Shown: one piece after another, positions 15,477-24,376 of the stretch
Layout: each line of letters begins with the position of its first letter
Numbering within the stretch: the stretch's first letter is position 1
Assembly: GCA_905182865.1 (NCBI GenBank)
Contig: CAJJCY010000001.1
Span: 1 to 64,000 of the forward strand
Length of the DNA stretch: 64,000 nt
Source of the DNA: an uncultured SAR324 cluster bacterium
GTDB lineage: Bacteria; SAR324; NAC60-12
Reading direction: 5' to 3'
The notes under the pieces: model-generated
Seen by the model: the letters and a program-made list of their open reading frames with translations, nothing else
What the model was told of the DNA's origin: nothing
The model's database searches: none
Made by a program: the position numbers and the translations under genes

Positions 15477-16343
15477 TCATGAAGTCAGCTTTGAATCTTT
15501 AGTTATTACGATCATAGAGACTCCACCGATAACCACTGCTGCACCAATGAAAATCATGGGCGAGGGTTCTTCTCCAAGAAAAAGCATACTTGAGGCAATT
15601 GTGAAGACAGGAAGCAACAGCATTACAGGCATAACCTTTGAGACATGATTGCGGGAGAGAACATGATACCAAATCCCGTAACCCAAAACCGTCATGATCA
15701 AAGCCAGGTACAGAATCACTCCCCAGCCAATCCAACTTGCATTTGAAAGCGATTCCAACTGAGAATCTTCAAATATGAATGATCCCAGAATCATCTGCGG
15801 TCCTGAAAATACCCCAATCCATGCAGTCAAAGCAAATCCGGACGGCGGATTTTCAAGTCGTTTAACCATAATCTGTCCCACAGCCCACGTCATCGCTCCT
15901 GCAGCAGTAAGCAAAATTGCTGGCAGTTGTTCGCTTAAACTTGGTTGCCCTGCAATCAAAACGATTCCCGCAAAAGAAATCAGCATTCCCAAAATGCGCT
16001 GACTTCCCGGTTTATCCTTGAGAACGATTGCTGCCAACAGGACTGAAAATGGAACTTCTAGGTGAATAATTATGATTGCCAATGATGCATCAAGCATGGA
16101 AAGCCCCGTGAACGTCATACCGTACTGCAGGGTGGAACCTACTAAGGAAATCCAAAATATTTGCTTCAGCTGACCACGGGGAATTGGCACAAACCAGACT
16201 AGTGTCAGTGCTGCCAGAGTGAAGCGCAGACCCATTAAAAACAATGGCGGGAATTCATTCAGTCCGGCCTTTGCAAAGGTAAACCCGATTCCCCAAAGCA
16301 GAGGGACACTGGCTGCAAGTAATAGTTCTGAGTTTTTCAACAC
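15477..16343 (-). CDS. EamA/DMT-family transporter
   Basis: A 288-residue integral membrane protein with about ten hydrophobic helices in two repeats (residues 1-140 and 145-285), the DMT-superfamily EamA layout. Motifs such as WGIGFTFAKAGLNEFPPLFL (residues 16-35) and FLGEEPSPMIFIGAAVVIGG (near 255-274) are typical. Substrate cannot be inferred. It runs opposite to the dehydratase gene and in the same direction as the amidase downstream of 16.5 kb, from which it is separated by 200 bases. Confidence 0.85.
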   Translation of the reverse strand: MLKNSELLLAASVPLLWGIGFTFAKAGLNEFPPLFLMGLRFTLAALTLVWFVPIPRGQLKQIFWISLVGSTLQYGMTFTGLSMLDASLAIIIIHLEVPFSVLLAAIVLKDKPGSQRILGMLISFAGIVLIAGQPSLSEQLPAILLTAAGAMTWAVGQIMVKRLENPPSGFALTAWIGVFSGPQMILGSFIFEDSQLESLSNASWIGWGVILYLALIMTVLGYGIWYHVLSRNHVSKVMPVMLLLPVFTIASSMLFLGEEPSPMIFIGAAVVIGGVSMIVITKDSKLTS

Positions 16344-16543
16344 ATTTTAAACGTTAAATTATTATTGAGATATTCTGCTGGATTAACTCAGACTAGTACT
16401 TAAAATATTTTAGGTATTTCAAATATAATTATATTTGCAGTAAAAAGGGAAGTTGGAGCTTTATCATTTTAGATGTATTGTGGAACCGCTCTGAAGCTGT
16501 ATCTTAATTCTGCATAAATTATGAATTGTATCTTAATTCTGCA

Positions 16544-17968
16544 TTAATCAGCCAATGCCAAATCCGGAACTTTTTTATAAAATCCAGTTGCCTTTTCAAA
16601 AGCATGAGCCAGCTGTAATACACCCAAATCATCCTGCGGTCGACCTACCAACTGCAAACCAACCGGCAAGCCGTCGTTAGTAAATCCGCTGGGGACCGAA
16701 ATCGCAGGTTGACCGGTAACTGAAATATAATAACAGGAGCGCATCCAATCAAGATAGGTCTCCATCTTCATTCCGTTTATTTCCGAAACATATTCCTGTT
16801 CCAATGGAAATGGAGGAACCTGGCTCACAGGCAGTGCCAAAAAATCATAATCCTTCATAAATTCCCGCACCCTGTGAAACAGCGCTGTACGTTTCACTTC
16901 TGCCCGCCCCAATTCCGGACCGCTTAATTTCATACCGGATTCAATATTCCAAATCACCGTTTCCTTCATTTTCTCCCTGTGCTCAGGTAAAAGCGATGCC
17001 AGTTTTAATTCAAAATACCAGGCACGAAAAGTTTTAAAAATTTCGTCTGCATCCGTGAAATCCGGGAAACCTTCCTCGACGATACAACCTAAATCTTCAA
17101 AAACTTCACGCTGTTTTTCCAGAGTTTCTGTAACTCTTGAATCAACGGGCAATCCCCCAAGATCTGGACTCCAGGCAATTCGAATTCCTTTTAGATTACG
17201 TTCCAGGGACTGCTGAAAAATGGCACCGCTTTCCGGAAGACAAATCGGGGAGCGCGCATCCGGTCCGGCTAAAACACTCAGCATAAGCGAGCAGTCCTCT
17301 ACCGTTCGTGCAATGGGACCGTCAACCGCAAAACTGTTCCATCCCGCCTCATTGGGCCAGCTTGGAACTCTTCCCACTGAAGGCCGGAAACCAACTACAT
17401 TGCAGAAATTTGTCGGATTCCGGAGTGATCCTCCCAAATCACTTCCATCCGCAAAAGGCAGCATTCGGCAGGCAACCGAAACCGCCGCCCCGCCGCTGCT
17501 TCCGCCGCAGGTTTTACTCAAATCGTAGGGGTTTTTTGTTGCTCCAAAAACCTGATTAAAGGTCTGTGAACCAGCGCCAAATTCCGGTGTATTGGTTTTT
17601 CCCAGCAAAATCCCGCCGGCATTCCGTATACGTTCTACAAGTAAAGCGTCCTTCTCCGGAACGAAATCCTGAAATATTGGCGAACCGAAAGTGGTGCGGA
17701 TTCCCTTTGTCGGTACCAGATCCTTGTGCGCTACCGGCAGTCCATGCAGCGGACCGACTTCTCCGCCTTTGGCCAGTTTTTCATCCGCCTTACGCGCTTG
17801 TTCCAGTGCAAGTTCCGGAACCAGAGTAACGATGGCATTGACCTGCGGATTTACCTTTTCGATTTGAGCCAAATGCGCTTCCATTGTTTCAACCGCAGAA
17901 ATCTCACCAGAACGGATTTTCAGAGCCAGTTCTGTGGCAGTTAAATAACAGAGTGCTGTATCAGTCAT
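16544..17968 (-). CDS. Amidase (amidase-signature family)
   Basis: A 474-residue amidase-signature hydrolase. The catalytic Lys lies in VAHKDLVPTKGIRTTFGS (about residues 80-97). The Gly/Ser-rich signature CGGSSGGAAVSVACRMLPFADGSD (partly shown; about 153-176) contains the bridging Ser, followed by LGGSLRNP with the nucleophilic Ser. This cis-Ser-Ser-Lys triad hydrolyses amide bonds. The substrate is not predictable, and the protein is not obviously GatA because no gatB or gatC is nearby. Full length for the family. Confidence 0.88.
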   Translation of the reverse strand: MTDTALCYLTATELALKIRSGEISAVETMEAHLAQIEKVNPQVNAIVTLVPELALEQARKADEKLAKGGEVGPLHGLPVAHKDLVPTKGIRTTFGSPIFQDFVPEKDALLVERIRNAGGILLGKTNTPEFGAGSQTFNQVFGATKNPYDLSKTCGGSSGGAAVSVACRMLPFADGSDLGGSLRNPTNFCNVVGFRPSVGRVPSWPNEAGWNSFAVDGPIARTVEDCSLMLSVLAGPDARSPICLPESGAIFQQSLERNLKGIRIAWSPDLGGLPVDSRVTETLEKQREVFEDLGCIVEEGFPDFTDADEIFKTFRAWYFELKLASLLPEHREKMKETVIWNIESGMKLSGPELGRAEVKRTALFHRVREFMKDYDFLALPVSQVPPFPLEQEYVSEINGMKMETYLDWMRSCYYISVTGQPAISVPSGFTNDGLPVGLQLVGRPQDDLGVLQLAHAFEKATGFYKKVPDLALAD

Positions 17969-18403
17969 ATATTATTATTTTTTAAAGATGAAGTATGATG
18001 ATAGCTTAAATGTTTTACTAATTCTAATTAATGTCATCGTACTGGGCGTTTTGTTTTGGTAATAGTTGTAGCAGAAAACTATAATATAAATTGATCTGAG
18101 ATTCAACATTCATGTTAAGGATGGATAATAATTGAAGGCAGTCATGAATTCTCAAATAATTTCCATGGGTCCCGAATCATATCGGGGATGTTAAAAGAAA
18201 AATTTTTCAAAAAACTCTGTTTACTATTATCAAAGTTCTTGAATGTTTATGTGTAATCTTGGCAGAATCTAAAAATGGAAATAGTTATAATCAAATTTTT
18301 TAAAATTCCAAAATTGAATTTTAACGAGATAGATTATAGAATTAAATTTTAATTTTTTCAGTGTGAGTTTTACTAAACATAATTCTTTATCCGGGAAAGC
18401 AAA
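17969..18403. promoter_or_regulatory. Divergent intergenic region before the inositol operon
   Basis: 435 bases of AT-rich DNA between the divergent amidase and iolD genes. The only clear structure is a perfect 9-bp inverted repeat, TTAAAATTC (18300-18308) and GAATTTTAA (18316-18324), about 80 bases before iolD. It could be an operator for an inositol-responsive regulator, but no such regulator is encoded in the window. No small gene or RNA is recognisable. Confidence 0.45.
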
Positions 18404-20248
18404 ATGAGGACAATCCGTTTAACCATGGCTCAAGCTCTGGTTCGTTACCTGACCATGCAAAAGATTCTAATTGAGGGATTGGAAGAGCCCTTGTTTCCGG
18501 GAGTATATGCCATTTTCGGACACGGAAACGTAACCTGTTTAGGAGAGGCTCTGGAAGCAGTAAAAGAAGAAATGCCAACCTGGCGCGGACAAAATGAGCA
18601 GTCAATGGCTCTGGCCGGAATGGCTTTCACAAAATCAAAACGCAGGCGGCAAATCATGGTCGCTACAAGTTCCATTGGTCCCGGAAGTACAAATCTACTG
18701 ACGGCCGCTGCAGCTGCGCACGCAAATCGGTTGCCGATTTTGCTGCTTTCCGGAGATACTTTTGCCAACCGTCTTCCGGATCCGGTGCTGCAGCAGGTAG
18801 AAAATTTCCACAATCCGGGTATGACGGTCAGCGATGCTTTTCAATCTTTTACACGCTACTGGGATCGAATTACCCGTCCGGAACAATTGATTCCGTCACT
18901 TCCACAGGCAGTGGCAACCATGCTTGATCCAGCCGATTGCGGACCGGTTTTTATTGCACTGCCGCAGGATATTCAGGCGGAAGCCTTCGACTATCCGGAA
19001 GTCTTTTTTGAAAAAAAGGTGCATCAAATTCCACGTCCACGTCCCGACAAGGACAGTATTGCGGAAGCGGCAGACATTCTGCGTCAAGCCGAAAAACCAC
19101 TGATTGTTTCTGGAGGCGGAGTTTTCTATTCAGGAGCCATTTCCGAATTGACGGATTTTGCGGAACACCACAATATTCCGATCGTGGAAACCATTGCCGG
19201 ACGGGGGATGATGCTTCACGATCATCCAAACAATGCCGGCCCGCTGGGAGTTATTGGTTCGAGTTCCGCAAACGCTTTGGCCGAGGAAGCGGATGTGATT
19301 CTTGCAGTCGGCACAAGGCTGCAGGATTTTATAACTGGCTCCTGGTCAGTTTTTGGTAACGAAAAAATGCGACTGATTTCACTGAATGCAGCCCGCTACG
19401 ATGCACATAAACACCGCGCGATTTCAGTAGTTGGCGATGCACTTGTTGGAATTGAGGAACTCGGTAAATCTTTAGCTGACTGGAGCGGATCCGAATCCTG
19501 GTCATCCAAAGCCGGGACGCTTTATGCGGAATGGAACCGCACTATTGAGGAACATTCTGGAAAAACCGATACGGTTCCGCCTAGTTATGCTCATGTAGTT
19601 GGTGCAGTTAACCGGGTTTGCGACGACACCGATTTGGCACTCACTGCTTCAGGTGGATTTCCCGGGGAATTGTGTAAAAACTGGAAAACTAAAACTGTGG
19701 GGACTTTCGACTGCGAATTTGGTTTTTCCTGCATGGGTTACGAAATCGCCGGAGGCTGGGGGGCAAAAATGGCTGATCCGTCACGTGATGTAATTGTTTT
19801 TGTCGGAGATGGGGCCTATTTAATGCTGAACAGCGACGTTTACAGTTCCGTCTTGACAGGTCACAAAATGATTATCATTCTTTGTGACAATGGAGGTTTT
19901 GGAGTCATCAATCGTCTGCAGAATTTCAAGGGTAGTGCGTCTTTCAATAATTTGCTGGAAGATTCAAAAGTTGAACATTTAGAATATGTTGATTTTGTGC
20001 AGCATGCCAAAAGCATGGGTGCACTTGGAGAACAGGTTGAGAGCATTTCGGAACTGGAGGCAGCCTTCAAACGCGCCAAATTAGCCGACAGGACCTATTT
20101 GATTTCGATCAAAGTTCAGCAGCATCAATGGACACCAGGAGATGCCTGGTGGGATGTTGGTGTTCCTGAAGTTAGTCAACGGAAAGAAGTACGACAGGCC
20201 CGTACCGATCATTCTGAAGGTCAGAAAAAACAACGGATTGGGGTTTAA
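18404..20248 (+). CDS. iolD: 3D-(3,5/4)-trihydroxycyclohexane-1,2-dione hydrolase
   Basis: A 614-residue thiamine-diphosphate enzyme that opens the ring of the diketone intermediate in myo-inositol breakdown. The N-terminal pyrimidine-binding domain has the catalytic Glu in RGQNEQSMALAG (about residues 61-72) and the SIGPGSTNLLTAAAAA motif. The C-terminal pyrophosphate-binding domain has VGDGAYLMLNSDVY (about 467-480) with downstream DNGGFGVINRLQ. The start MRTIRLTMAQALVRYL is characteristic of IolD. It is first in a plus-strand run of iol genes to 27.2 kb and is preceded by a 435-base regulatory region. Confidence 0.93.
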   Translation: MRTIRLTMAQALVRYLTMQKILIEGLEEPLFPGVYAIFGHGNVTCLGEALEAVKEEMPTWRGQNEQSMALAGMAFTKSKRRRQIMVATSSIGPGSTNLLTAAAAAHANRLPILLLSGDTFANRLPDPVLQQVENFHNPGMTVSDAFQSFTRYWDRITRPEQLIPSLPQAVATMLDPADCGPVFIALPQDIQAEAFDYPEVFFEKKVHQIPRPRPDKDSIAEAADILRQAEKPLIVSGGGVFYSGAISELTDFAEHHNIPIVETIAGRGMMLHDHPNNAGPLGVIGSSSANALAEEADVILAVGTRLQDFITGSWSVFGNEKMRLISLNAARYDAHKHRAISVVGDALVGIEELGKSLADWSGSESWSSKAGTLYAEWNRTIEEHSGKTDTVPPSYAHVVGAVNRVCDDTDLALTASGGFPGELCKNWKTKTVGTFDCEFGFSCMGYEIAGGWGAKMADPSRDVIVFVGDGAYLMLNSDVYSSVLTGHKMIIILCDNGGFGVINRLQNFKGSASFNNLLEDSKVEHLEYVDFVQHAKSMGALGEQVESISELEAAFKRAKLADRTYLISIKVQQHQWTPGDAWWDVGVPEVSQRKEVRQARTDHSEGQKKQRIGV

Positions 20249-20430
20249 ATTTGAATTAATTTTTGCCTTCGATAATAAATCTGAAACTATGCCATTTCGA
20301 GCTAAGCGAGAAATATTTCATAAGCTACTGCACTAATATCATTAAGATTTATTACTGCGATCGAAATTAAAAATTGTAGATCACAGACTTTATGGGAAAC
20401 AGTCTTGTATAAAGTAAATAAACAAACAAA

Positions 20431-21567
20431 ATGAAAACAATTGGTATTGGTCTTGTTGGTTCAGGATTTATGGGACGCTGTCACGCAAACGCTTACAGTT
20501 CAGTTGCCGGACTTTTTGATGTGCCTCTAAAACCAAAATTGAAAATGCTAGCTGAAGCTAATCCCGAATTGGCTAAAGAGGCGGCACGTAGCCTTCAATT
20601 TGAACGATTCACTGCAGATTGGACGGAACTTGTAAACGATCCGGAAGTAGAACTGGTAGACATCACTGCACCAAATCATCTGCACCATCCTATCGCCTTA
20701 GCTGCAATTGCAAAGGGAAAACCTGTTTACTGTGAAAAGCCCCTGGCCTGCACGCTTGAGGAAGCAAAAACAATGCGCGATGCTTCCGAATCTGCCGGAG
20801 TAGCTACGCTTGTCGGCTATAATTATCTTCAAAATCCAATGATTCAGACTGCGCGTGAAATTGTACAAAGTGGAGAAATCGGAGAATTGTTCAGTTTTCG
20901 CGGCGTTCATGCAGAAGATTTTATGGCAGATGCTCAAGCCCCTTACACAAACCGGCTTGATGCGGAACAGGGCGGAGGTGCGCTATATGACATCGGCAGT
21001 CATATTATTTCACTGGCCCGTTTTTTGGTTGGCCCACTCAGCGAAGTCATGGGAATGCAAAGTACTGTTATTCCGGAACGTCCGGAAGCTACAAATTCAA
21101 AGCAAATGAAAACGGTTAAAGTCGATGATCAAACTCATTTTTTGGCCCGTTTTGAAAATGGTTGTAGTGGAACTCTGGAGGCCAGTTGGGTTGCTTGGGG
21201 ACGCAAAATGCACCTGGCTTTTGAACTGAACGGCAGCAAAGGTTCACTGGTTTTTAACCAGGAAAGATTCAACGAACTACGTCTTTATGAAGCCAACCAG
21301 AGTCCGGGACGAGAAGGTTTCAAAACTTTGCATTCCGGTCCAGATCATGGAACTTACTCAAAGTTTTGCCCTGCGCCGGGACATCAGTTGGGATTCAATG
21401 AATTGAAAATAATTGAAGTAACTCAAATACTGGAGGCTTTGGGAGGAAGCGGTTCATCGTGGCCGGATTTCCGCGAAGCCTGTGAAATACAAAAGACACT
21501 TGAAGCTGTAAGAATTTCAGCTGCCGAATCCCGCTGGTTTTCTCCGGACGAGATGGAAACAACTTAA
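20431..21567 (+). CDS. Gfo/Idh/MocA family oxidoreductase (inositol cluster)
   Basis: A 378-residue NAD(P)-dependent dehydrogenase. GLVGSGFMGRCHANAY (residues 7-22) is the Rossmann dinucleotide loop and YCEKPLACTLEEA (about 97-109) the conserved EKP motif. GGGALYDIGSHIISLARFLVG (partly shown; near 180-200) provides the catalytic Asp/His region. Relatives in inositol clusters oxidise inositol isomers or a related keto-inositol; the exact substrate is not determined. It sits between iolD and iolE and is distinct from the broken iolG at 23339. Confidence 0.85.
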   Translation: MKTIGIGLVGSGFMGRCHANAYSSVAGLFDVPLKPKLKMLAEANPELAKEAARSLQFERFTADWTELVNDPEVELVDITAPNHLHHPIALAAIAKGKPVYCEKPLACTLEEAKTMRDASESAGVATLVGYNYLQNPMIQTAREIVQSGEIGELFSFRGVHAEDFMADAQAPYTNRLDAEQGGGALYDIGSHIISLARFLVGPLSEVMGMQSTVIPERPEATNSKQMKTVKVDDQTHFLARFENGCSGTLEASWVAWGRKMHLAFELNGSKGSLVFNQERFNELRLYEANQSPGREGFKTLHSGPDHGTYSKFCPAPGHQLGFNELKIIEVTQILEALGGSGSSWPDFREACEIQKTLEAVRISAAESRWFSPDEMETT

Positions 21568-21587
21568 AACATTAATTAATAACGCTT

Positions 21588-22487
21588 ATGTCAATTCAAC
21601 TTGCTGTCGCTCCCATCGCCTGGTCCAACAGTGACCTACCGGAATTGGGAGGGAAAACATCATTGGAAACCTGTCTCCGTGAAAGCCGCGAGGCCGGATT
21701 CACCGGAACAGAAACTGGAGTCAAATATCCACTGGATGCAGAAATTCTTGGACCGCTGCTGGAAACTCATGGACTTCAATTGGCTTCCGGCTGGTTTTCA
21801 GGCACCCTTCGCGAATGCAGCGTTGAGCAGGAATTTGAAAATCTCCGGCAAATGTTGACAACTTTCAAGGCTCTAAATGCTCCGGTTGTCATTTATGCAG
21901 AAACCAGCGGCAGTGTTCAGTCTCAGCAAAATATTCCAGTTTCTCAAAAACCGGTTATGCCGGATGCAGAATTTCCTGAATACGGACGTAAACTGACCGA
22001 AGTTGCGGACCGCATGGCTGATTTTGGAGTACGAATGTCTTATCATCACCACATGGGGACGGTTATCGAAACCGAACGGGAAATTGATTTGCTGATGGAA
22101 AATACCGGAAGTAGTGTCGGTCTGTTGATTGACACCGGACACCTGGGCTTTGCCAACGCAGACACTGAGGCCGTCACCCGGCGCTATGGTTCACGCATCA
22201 ATCATGTGCATTGTAAGGATATTCGTCAAGAAATATTCAAACAAGTCCGGGAAAAAGATTTAAGTTTTCTTGATGCTGTGTTGGAAGGCGTTTTCACGGT
22301 TCCAGGAGATGGCTTTATCGACTTTGAAAATTTTGCCAAAGTCCTTGCTGAAATCGACTATTCCGGCTGGGTAGTTGTCGAAGCAGAACAGGATCCGGAA
22401 AAGGCGAATCCTTTGGAGTATTCCCGAATGGGATATCAACATTTGTCAAATGTACTTCATGAGGCAGGCCTGGAAATCAGCAGTTGA
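21588..22487 (+). CDS. iolE: Inosose dehydratase-like TIM barrel protein
   Basis: A 299-residue xylose-isomerase-like TIM barrel. The N-terminal IAWSNSDLPELGGKTSLETC (residues 9-28) is the IolE signature. Metal-ligand candidates are Glu in ETGVKYP, His in SYHHHMGTVIETEREID, Asp/His in LLIDTGHLGFANAD and His in INHVHCKDIR. The enzyme dehydrates 2-keto-myo-inositol to the substrate of IolD, which is encoded two genes upstream. It starts 20 bases after the preceding dehydrogenase stop, and the next gene follows within 12 bases, so the operon is tight. Confidence 0.88.
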   Translation: MSIQLAVAPIAWSNSDLPELGGKTSLETCLRESREAGFTGTETGVKYPLDAEILGPLLETHGLQLASGWFSGTLRECSVEQEFENLRQMLTTFKALNAPVVIYAETSGSVQSQQNIPVSQKPVMPDAEFPEYGRKLTEVADRMADFGVRMSYHHHMGTVIETEREIDLLMENTGSSVGLLIDTGHLGFANADTEAVTRRYGSRINHVHCKDIRQEIFKQVREKDLSFLDAVLEGVFTVPGDGFIDFENFAKVLAEIDYSGWVVVEAEQDPEKANPLEYSRMGYQHLSNVLHEAGLEISS

Positions 22488-22499
22488 AAATAAACATAA

Positions 22500-23285
22500 A
22501 TGAGAAATTCATTATACAGCGACAAAGTAGTTGTCATTACCGGAAGCACACAAGGTTTGGGCGAAGCGATTGCACGCAAAATGGTGGCCGAACAAGCTGC
22601 AGGGGTTTCAATCAGCGGACGCAATGTTGAGAGGGGAAAGGCTCTTGCCGAAGAACTCACCGGACTTGGAACACCGACAATTTTTGTGCGGACAGAACTG
22701 GAAAATCCGGATGAATGTCGGAATTTAATTCGTCAAAGCGTAGAACACTTTGGACGCCTGGACGGTTTGGTCAACAGTGCGGGCATTACAACACGGGGAA
22801 CTTTGGAGGAATCTTCAGTTGAACTTTGGGATCAGCACATGGCAGTCAATGCCCGCGCGCCATTTTTGACGATGCAGGAGTCCGTAATAATTATGCAAAA
22901 ACAAGGATGGGGCGGTTCGATTGTCAATATCATCACCAAATCCGCACACGGTGGGCAACCGTTTTTGACTCCATATTCGTCCTCAAAAGGTGCATTGGCA
23001 ACGCTTACAAAAAACGCAGCATACAGCCAGCGCTGGCATAAAATCAGAGTCAACGGAATTATGGTCGGCTGGATGGATACACCTGCAGAAGACGCAATTC
23101 AGCGGGAAGCTCATGGTGCAGAATTAGATTGGTTGGAAACTGCAGAAAGTCAAAGTCCAATGGGCAAACTAGCAAAACCGGATGAGGTTGCGGAACTGGT
23201 GGCTCTGTTGCTCAGTGAACGTGGAGGTGTGATGACCGGTTCTTTGATCGACTATGATCAGGAAATAGTCGGCGCTTCGGATTAG
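22500..23285 (+). CDS. SDR-family oxidoreductase of the inositol cluster
   Basis: A 261-residue classical short-chain dehydrogenase. The NAD(P) loop is VITGSTQGLGEAIARK (residues 12-27) and NSAGITTRG (about 89-97) is the NNAG-type motif. Catalytic Ser is in the IITKSAHGG region, with Tyr and Lys in YSSSKGAL (about 159-166). A dehydrogenase of this type is often found in iol operons, where it probably interconverts inositol stereoisomers or their keto forms. The reaction is not determined by sequence alone. It sits 12 bases after iolE. Confidence 0.85.
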   Translation: MRNSLYSDKVVVITGSTQGLGEAIARKMVAEQAAGVSISGRNVERGKALAEELTGLGTPTIFVRTELENPDECRNLIRQSVEHFGRLDGLVNSAGITTRGTLEESSVELWDQHMAVNARAPFLTMQESVIIMQKQGWGGSIVNIITKSAHGGQPFLTPYSSSKGALATLTKNAAYSQRWHKIRVNGIMVGWMDTPAEDAIQREAHGAELDWLETAESQSPMGKLAKPDEVAELVALLLSERGGVMTGSLIDYDQEIVGASD

Positions 23286-23338
23286 TAGGAATAACACACT
23301 GAATTAATTAATTATTTATAAATTTAAAAAAACATAAA

Positions 23339-24364
23339 ATGGTTGAAATGAAAAGCGAGCCCTACACAATAACTTTTGGAATCATCGGAGCCGGACGTAT
23401 AGGCAAACTCCATGCAGACAATTTACTGAGTCACGTCAAAGGGGCAAAGCTCAAAACCGTCACCGATCCGTTTTTAGATGAAGAATGGGCCGCATCCCGA
23501 AATATTCCGGTAACTGGAAAAGACCACCGTATTATGCTCGATGATCCGGAAATTGACGCAATTCTAATTGGTTCACCTTCGCCGGAACACGCAGCTCAAA
23601 TGATTGAATGTGCCCGGGCAGGAAAGCATATTTTCTGCGAAAAACCAATTGCGCTTGATCCGGACATTATCCGGAACGCTTTGGCCGAAGTCGAAAAATC
23701 CGGAGTCAAACTCCAGGTAGGTTTCAACCGCCGCTTTGATCCGAATTTTGCGGCAGTACAGCAGCAGGTCGCTTCAGGAGCTTTGGGAGATCCGCACATT
23801 ATCCGGATTACTTCACGTGATCCGGCACCACCGCCTGCCGAATATGTCGCGTTCTTCAGGAGGACTGTTTCATGGACATGACAATTCACGACTTTGATAT
23901 GGCCCGTTTTCTCAGTGGAGTGAAGTAACAGAAGTTCACGCTTATGGTGCGGTGCTGGTTGATCCGGAAATCGGCAAAGCAGGTGACATTGATACGGCTG
24001 TAATTTCACTTAAATTTGCCAACGGTGCACTCGGCATTATCGAAAACAGCCGAAAAGCAGTCTACGGTTATGATCAGCGTGTTGAAGTGTTCGGTGCAAA
24101 AGGAACTGCAATGGCGGATAATAATACTCCAACTTCAATGGTCGTTCTCAACGAATCCGGAACTATCAGGGACAAACCGCTTTACTTTTTTCTGGAACGC
24201 TACAAAACGCTTTTGTGGCAGAAATGCAGGCCTTTGTCGATGCTGTCAGAGGAAACGAACCAACTGCTGTTTCTGGAACTGACGGCCTTGCTCCGGTCTT
24301 GATTGCGCTCGCAGCACAGCAATCACTAAAGAGCGGAAAACCTGTAAAAGTAGAATCTGTTTAA
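23339..24364 (+). pseudogene. iolG: Inositol 2-dehydrogenase, frame broken several times
   Basis: The region encodes a full-length IolG-like Gfo/Idh/MocA dehydrogenase, but not in one frame. The N-terminal half is open (23339-23881; FGIIGAGRIGKLHADNL, CEKPIAL, GFNRRFDPNF). The central MDMTIHDFDMARFLSG segment is in a second frame (about 23872-23925). AVISLKFANGALGIIENSR (from 23998) is in another. The tail AFVDAVRGNEPTAVSG to the TAA at 24362-24364 needs one more shift near an AAAA run (about 24208). All conserved blocks are present and in order. Scattered single-base indels fit consensus errors at least as well as true decay. Predicted product: NAD-dependent myo-inositol oxidation. Confidence 0.8.
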
Positions 24365-24376
24365 ATCATCTAAAAT

